NCBI GenBank assembly: GCA_008933995.1
Contig: WARS01000033.1
Coordinates: forward strand, 10,368,287-10,432,286
Source: Datnioides undecimradiatus
Taxonomy: Eukaryota; Chordata; Actinopteri; Lobotiformes; Datnioididae
Direction of reading: 5' to 3'
Length of the DNA: 64,000 nt
Each line of letters begins with the position of its first letter. Position 1 is the first letter of the stretch. The translations under genes and the position numbers were made by a program. The notes under the pieces were generated by a model. It saw only the letters and a program-made list of their open reading frames with translations. It did not search any database and was not told the origin of the DNA. Positions 59,970 through 64,000 of this stretch are shown here, piece by piece.

Positions 59970-62900
59970 GTAAACACCAAGCAACCCACCACACATAGTT
60001 ATTTCATGAACATTTCCAGCATTATGTTAGGGCTGCAATTATGAGAATTATATCATGAAAGTGAATCGGAGGTACAGCATATTTTACAAAGTGGTCCTCT
60101 GTGGATAATGATACCTGTATAATTGAAGAGATGATGCATACCTCTCTAATAATGTATTTTTAGAAAGCACATTTCAGTTGTACACCATGTATTGTACTGT
60201 ATTGTATAATGAAGTATAAAGCTTATATTTTAGATGAAATATTCAGAGACAGAGTAGACAGGAGGCAGTATGTACATAAATGCTTTTGTTTATAAAGAAA
60301 AAAGCTTTAAAGAGTTCACAGAGCTGCTTTAGAGCCACAGAAGACATTAAGTTCTGTGTTATACTCCATGTGACTAGCAAATTGGCTTTGAAGTGTGGAG
60401 TGCGTTTTAGTGGGGGACATTTGCAGCCTATCATGAGTGGAGTTTCATTACATCAACATGTCTTTTACAACTTGCAAAACTTTGGTAACATATTAAGTCT
60501 GGCACCATGTTGAGAATGATGACCATTGGCAGTACATTGTCAGTGCCAGTATCACTCAGTGTCATCTGAACCATGGTTTAAGACTCTATACACTAGATAA
60601 ACATTACCTACTTTTATTGAAGTAATCAAGTCGATTTCCTGCAAGATTTGTTGCAACACTTCCTCTCAGGCACTGTACAAATCCAGCTCCCACATAGGGC
60701 GCAGTGTACACTGCAAAGCCAAATGAAAGCAAACTATTCAAACCAGTTACTGCACTGTTTATAGCTAACCACTAGCTGAACAGATGTCGAGGAGTAGTTC
60801 AGAGCCTTCAGTTAGAGTGAATGTCCTTGGGGTGTGTTTGTTGTATACACACAACTGTGCTCAAAGGGTTACTGAATGATGGCCACTTTATATCAAGGGA
60901 CTTCCCAGTTGTTGCAGCAGACTGATTCATAAGTACCGTAAAGACTGAAACTCCAAATTGGGCCGTGACTGCAATTTGTTACTGTGGGTTTCACTGCGCA
61001 AGAACGTTAAAATGGAGCTCTGTGGGTCATGGGATGTGCGGCTGGGTGAATCAATTGACGGCTGTTTTGTTGGATGGGGCGACGAACGGGGCTTTAGGCT
61101 GGAGCCTGGATCTGTTTATCCAGCCTTCAAGCTATTATTCATAATTCACAGCACCAACCTTCTCACAGCATGTACCTCAAATCAATACACACGTTCAGTT
61201 GGTGGCATATGAGTAACTTAAAATGTACACTGGAGACTGCTCAATGGGTTTTTCATAGACACTAATCAATAACTTAATTTAATGTATTTTGAAGTATTTA
61301 AAGGGATACAAAATAATGTAAATGTTTATTAATAGAATTATAATAGGCTAGAATTTTGTGTGTCTAAAAGATTATCTTAATTATGGCAAAAAATATATTG
61401 ACTGTTATTACTTGGAAACATTGATTATTGAAATTCAAAAACCAGGTCTTTTTACCAGTGTGTATATACTTTAACTGTAAATATACTTGAACCGAACATT
61501 TTCATAAACGTTAAAAGCTAAAGTTGTAACTGAACGCAATACTTGATCAATTGCCCAGCCCCAGTGGTTAAGTTTAATAGTGTTGGCACTAGTAGTAGCA
61601 GTACTTGTGTTGAGGGCTCTGCAGTATTTAGGTTTTATGAACCTGTGCCTCTTCAATACTGAAATATTTCAGAGTGGTTATTAATAAAAGTTGGATCTGT
61701 TCTGTCATCTTCTTTTTGATCTTTTAAATGTCGTTGTTGTTTCAGGCTTTGGGCTCATCAAGCTGGACTTGAAAACAAAGTCTGAGAATGGACTGGTAAG
61801 TCATTGCCAATCACTGGCGATTTATCAGCGCTACCTTGCCAGACTGCAGTCTTCCTATCATAGCTTAAGAGGCTCCTGGCTGATAATTAAGAGGCTGATT
61901 ATCTGATCTCCTAAACGCTGCCAGAACACTTTGGCCTCTACTACATGATATTGTATGTCATAGTGTACTTCAGTACAGTAAGTGCATTTCATCACTGTCT
62001 TAAACCCTCCTACACAGGAGTTCACCAGCACAGGCTCTGCCAACACTGAGACCAGTAAGGTCGCTGGATCCCTGGAGACCAAGTACAAATGGACAGAGCA
62101 TGGACTGACCTTCACAGAGAAGTGGAACACCGACAACACCCTGGGGACTGAGATCACCCTTGAAGACCAGGTTGGTGATAGGGTGTGGCAGTTAAGAAAA
62201 TCAAAAATGTGCATGCAAGATTTGATTTTGAATGCTCTTTGCAGAATATAATCCTTGCCACTCAAGTAATGAGCTGTGCATGCGTGTGCGGCCTTTGTTG
62301 CAAATTGGACTGTAGTTTAAACTGATGCTATATCTCACATGACTTTTCCACAGTTGGCTAAGGGGCTAAAGCTGACGTTTGATTCCTCCTTCTCGCCAAA
62401 CACCGGGTAAGAGGAACTGAAAATTAAGTTAATACTAGAGAGAAATCAAGACATAAATGAAACTGTCTGAGTATTTCTTTATAAACTTTTAGATCTACAG
62501 TGATTAAAGTTAAACAATTTGTTGAGAAACTGGAACTTGAAGGGCCATTTGTATCTCATAGCAGGTTGAATCAGCAGTTTATATGAAAGCTCTCTGGTGG
62601 TAACTAGCTGTCTGAAGGCCCCATTTGGTCTTTCCTGGGTTATTTTTTGCTATTTGCCAATGTGAACCGGTTGATTTCTGCTGTTTCCACGTAACAGAAA
62701 GACACAGATGGATGTATAGGTGGAAAGCAAAAGTAATTCCAATTTACTTCATCAAGCACCATTGAACTACAATAGTTGTGTAACTGTTTACTAGTTAATG
62801 TTAGCCAGATAGCCAGGTAAGTTATGTGCCCAGTTATGCTCAGAAGTCATGAAAGAGCTCTGCTCTTACATTTTTGTGAATACATAAGGAGAATGTTAGA

Positions 62901-63317
62901 GGGAGCACTGACATTATACATTTTTGTCACATGGTTTCTAAAAATGGCTTCAGGTATGTGTTGACTAAATGGTTGCTGTCTGCTGCCCCGATAAACTGCG
63001 CTTCTTTGCCACAGCAGTGTGATGTTACTCTTAGCTCTAGGAAAAACTGGGTCCTGACATCGACAACCTGTTCTCTCTTCTCCTGCCAGCAAGAAGAGCG
63101 GCAAAATCAAGACGGGCTACAAGTGCGACCACATCAACCTTGGCTGTGATGTTAACTACGACATTAACGGCACAGCCATCCACGGCGCAGCGGTGGTGGG
63201 ATATGAGGGCTGGCTGGCCGGCTACCAGATGACCTTTGAGGCCGGCAGGAACAGGATCACCCAGAGCAACTTTGCGGTTGGATTCAAGACTGATGAGTTC
63301 CAGCTCCATACAAATGT
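59903..63317 (+). CDS. vdac1: Voltage-dependent anion-selective channel protein 1 (porin), exons 2-6, 3' part missing
   Basis: This is the mitochondrial outer-membrane beta-barrel channel for ATP/ADP and other metabolites, and a docking site for hexokinase and BCL2-family proteins. Five exons splice in frame: 59903-59969, 61746-61795, 62018-62170, 62354-62406 and 63090-63317, giving residues 1-184 of about 283. The N-terminal voltage-sensing helix ([20 protein letters not shown]), the hinge [43 protein letters not shown] and EGWLAGYQM are all present. Glu73, the channel's known membrane-facing acid, is conserved, as is Cys127. Position 120 is Cys where human VDAC1 has Arg. The start MAVPPTY and ENGLEFTS favour VDAC1 over VDAC2 (longer N-terminus) and VDAC3 (MCNTPTY). 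Divergent tcf7 is the expected neighbour. The remaining exons lie to the right of the window. Confidence 0.96.
59970..61745 (+). other. vdac1: vdac1 intron 2
   Basis: A 1.8-kb phase-1 intron. It includes a short TTAGGGCTGCAATTA-like string near 60028-60042 that resembles the end of a common teleost repeat, but it is too short to call. Nothing else was seen. Confidence 0.75.
61746..61795 (+). CDS. vdac1: vdac1 coding exon 3
   Basis: A 50-nt exon after acceptor GTTTCAG and before donor GTAAGT. It completes the split glycine codon and reads [16 protein letters not shown], the glycine hinge and first beta strand. It ends in phase 0. Confidence 0.95.
61796..62017 (+). other. vdac1: vdac1 intron 3
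   Basis: A short 222-bp phase-0 intron. The open frames crossing it are read-through from the exons. Confidence 0.85.
62018..62170 (+). CDS. vdac1: vdac1 coding exon 4
   Basis: A 153-nt (51-codon) exon, acceptor ACACAG and donor GTTGGT, phase 0 at both ends. It encodes [36 protein letters not shown] and [15 protein letters not shown]. Glu73 falls in FTEKW. Confidence 0.96.
62171..62353 (+). other. vdac1: vdac1 intron 4
   Basis: A short 183-bp phase-0 intron with donor GTTGGT and acceptor CCACAG. No features were seen inside it. Confidence 0.85.
62354..62406 (+). CDS. vdac1: vdac1 coding exon 5
   Basis: A 53-nt exon after acceptor TCCACAG and before donor GTAAGA. It encodes [17 protein letters not shown] plus two bases. 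The GLK motif characteristic of eukaryotic porins is at about residues 94-96. Confidence 0.95.
62407..63089 (+). other. vdac1: vdac1 intron 5
   Basis: A 683-bp phase-2 intron with donor GTAAGA and acceptor CTGCCAG. No repeat or gene was recognised inside it. Confidence 0.8.
63090..63317 (+). CDS. vdac1: vdac1 coding exon 6 (last in window)
   Basis: A 228-nt exon after acceptor CCTGCCAG and before donor GTAAGA. It encodes residues 108-183 and two bases of codon 184, including [36 protein letters not shown] and [16 protein letters not shown]. Compared with human VDAC1, the region around residues 118-170 has several substitutions (R120C; the SxRxxQ loop reads AGRNRITQ), but the frame is intact. 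Confidence 0.95.
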
Positions 63318-64000
63318 GTAAGACTGCACAAAGCAGAAAATGGTCAGGAATAGTACACCAGCATGCATACGCTTAATTGTCCACCCACAATCAATTTCTG
63401 TTGCACACCAGTATGGCTTCTACGCATCTGCTGTAAATTTGGTGCAATTTACGCTCATTTACGTTCAAGGTAACAAGGGGAGTCGATGCATACTGCCCTG
63501 ATGCAGACGCTTCAGTGATGCTTGAATCTAAAGCAGCCGGTGAAAGCGAAATATAAATAAAAGCAGCAATGACATTTTTAAAATGGGAAAAGCCCCAAGA
63601 CATACCCTGAGATCCTTTTTCATACATGCTTTATCGGTTTGATATCAGGCTGGCTATGCATAAAATTATACATTCTGTCATTAGCTTATTATTTTGTCCT
63701 GTGCTACTTGAACACAAGTCACAGGCTTAAGGTTCTAGCTATAAGTCCAGGCAACTGACCTTGACTAGACCGAAGTCTTCAGACCATTTTCTTGTCCTTG
63801 TCTGGCAGAGTAACTTGTCGCCCATTTGGACACCTGCCGGGCACCTGGGTGCCTGACAGTTATTTTTATACCCAGGTGATGGGATTTACTATATTGCAAG
63901 TGAGGTGGAGTGAGTGGTTGGCAAGCATAAAGGGCCTTGTGTCAGACAGTGAGATAGAGGGGGAGGGAAGGACGGGGCACAGTGTTAGTCTTGTTTCCTG
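63318..64000 (+). other. vdac1: vdac1 intron 6 (start)
   Basis: The intron follows donor GTAAGA and runs to the window end. The next family exon, which begins with the split valine codon and NDGTEFGGS, was not found here. Confidence 0.75.

Noticed and set aside
1..64000. Search for CRISPR arrays, tRNA/rRNA genes, viral genes or a novel multi-gene system
   Set aside because: No regularly spaced repeats, RNA gene signatures or viral proteins were recognised. The window is ordinary vertebrate nuclear DNA with two host genes.

Overview
This is a stretch of vertebrate nuclear DNA, almost certainly from a ray-finned (teleost, probably percomorph) fish. It is about 60% A+T, has long introns with GT..AG borders and many CA/TG microsatellites, and carries several interspersed repeats that I recognise as typical of teleost genomes. 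No bacterial or viral genes, rRNA, tRNA or CRISPR arrays were seen. No new biological system was found; the value lies in two incomplete, divergently transcribed genes and the possible regulatory DNA around and between them.

Left half (1-26442, minus strand): the 5' end of a TCF/LEF transcription factor gene. Three coding exons can be read: 26260-26442, 25839-25908 and 24213-24319. They encode the beta-catenin-binding N-terminus and the start of the context-dependent region. The HMG-box exons are not in the window, so positions 1-24212 appear to be a single very large intron 3. The divergent neighbour vdac1 (VDAC1 and TCF7 are adjacent and divergent on human 5q31) favours tcf7 over lef1 or tcf7l1/l2. 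The intron holds microsatellites, old repeats and a Tc1-like transposase relic with an internal 28-bp triplication.

Middle (26443-57400): a 31-kb intergenic interval between the two divergent promoters. No protein-coding exon could be supported. It contains teleost repeats (around 27.8, 32.7, 35.8, 43.8-44.6, 48.8-49.3, 55.0-56.0 and 56.9-57.2 kb) and a perfect 17-bp-arm hairpin at 35.65 kb. Three copies of a TCF/LEF-type 10-mer (CCTTTGATGT), one of them just upstream of tcf7 exon 1, suggest possible Wnt/TCF feedback control; this is inference.

Right end (about 57400-64000, plus strand): the 5' two-thirds of vdac1, the mitochondrial outer-membrane voltage-dependent anion channel. There is a likely non-coding first exon, then coding exons at 59903-59969, 61746-61795, 62018-62170, 62354-62406 and 63090-63317. 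They encode residues 1-184 of an expected roughly 283; the remaining exons lie beyond the window.

The two genes share no pathway. They are linked by conserved synteny and perhaps by shared regulatory DNA.
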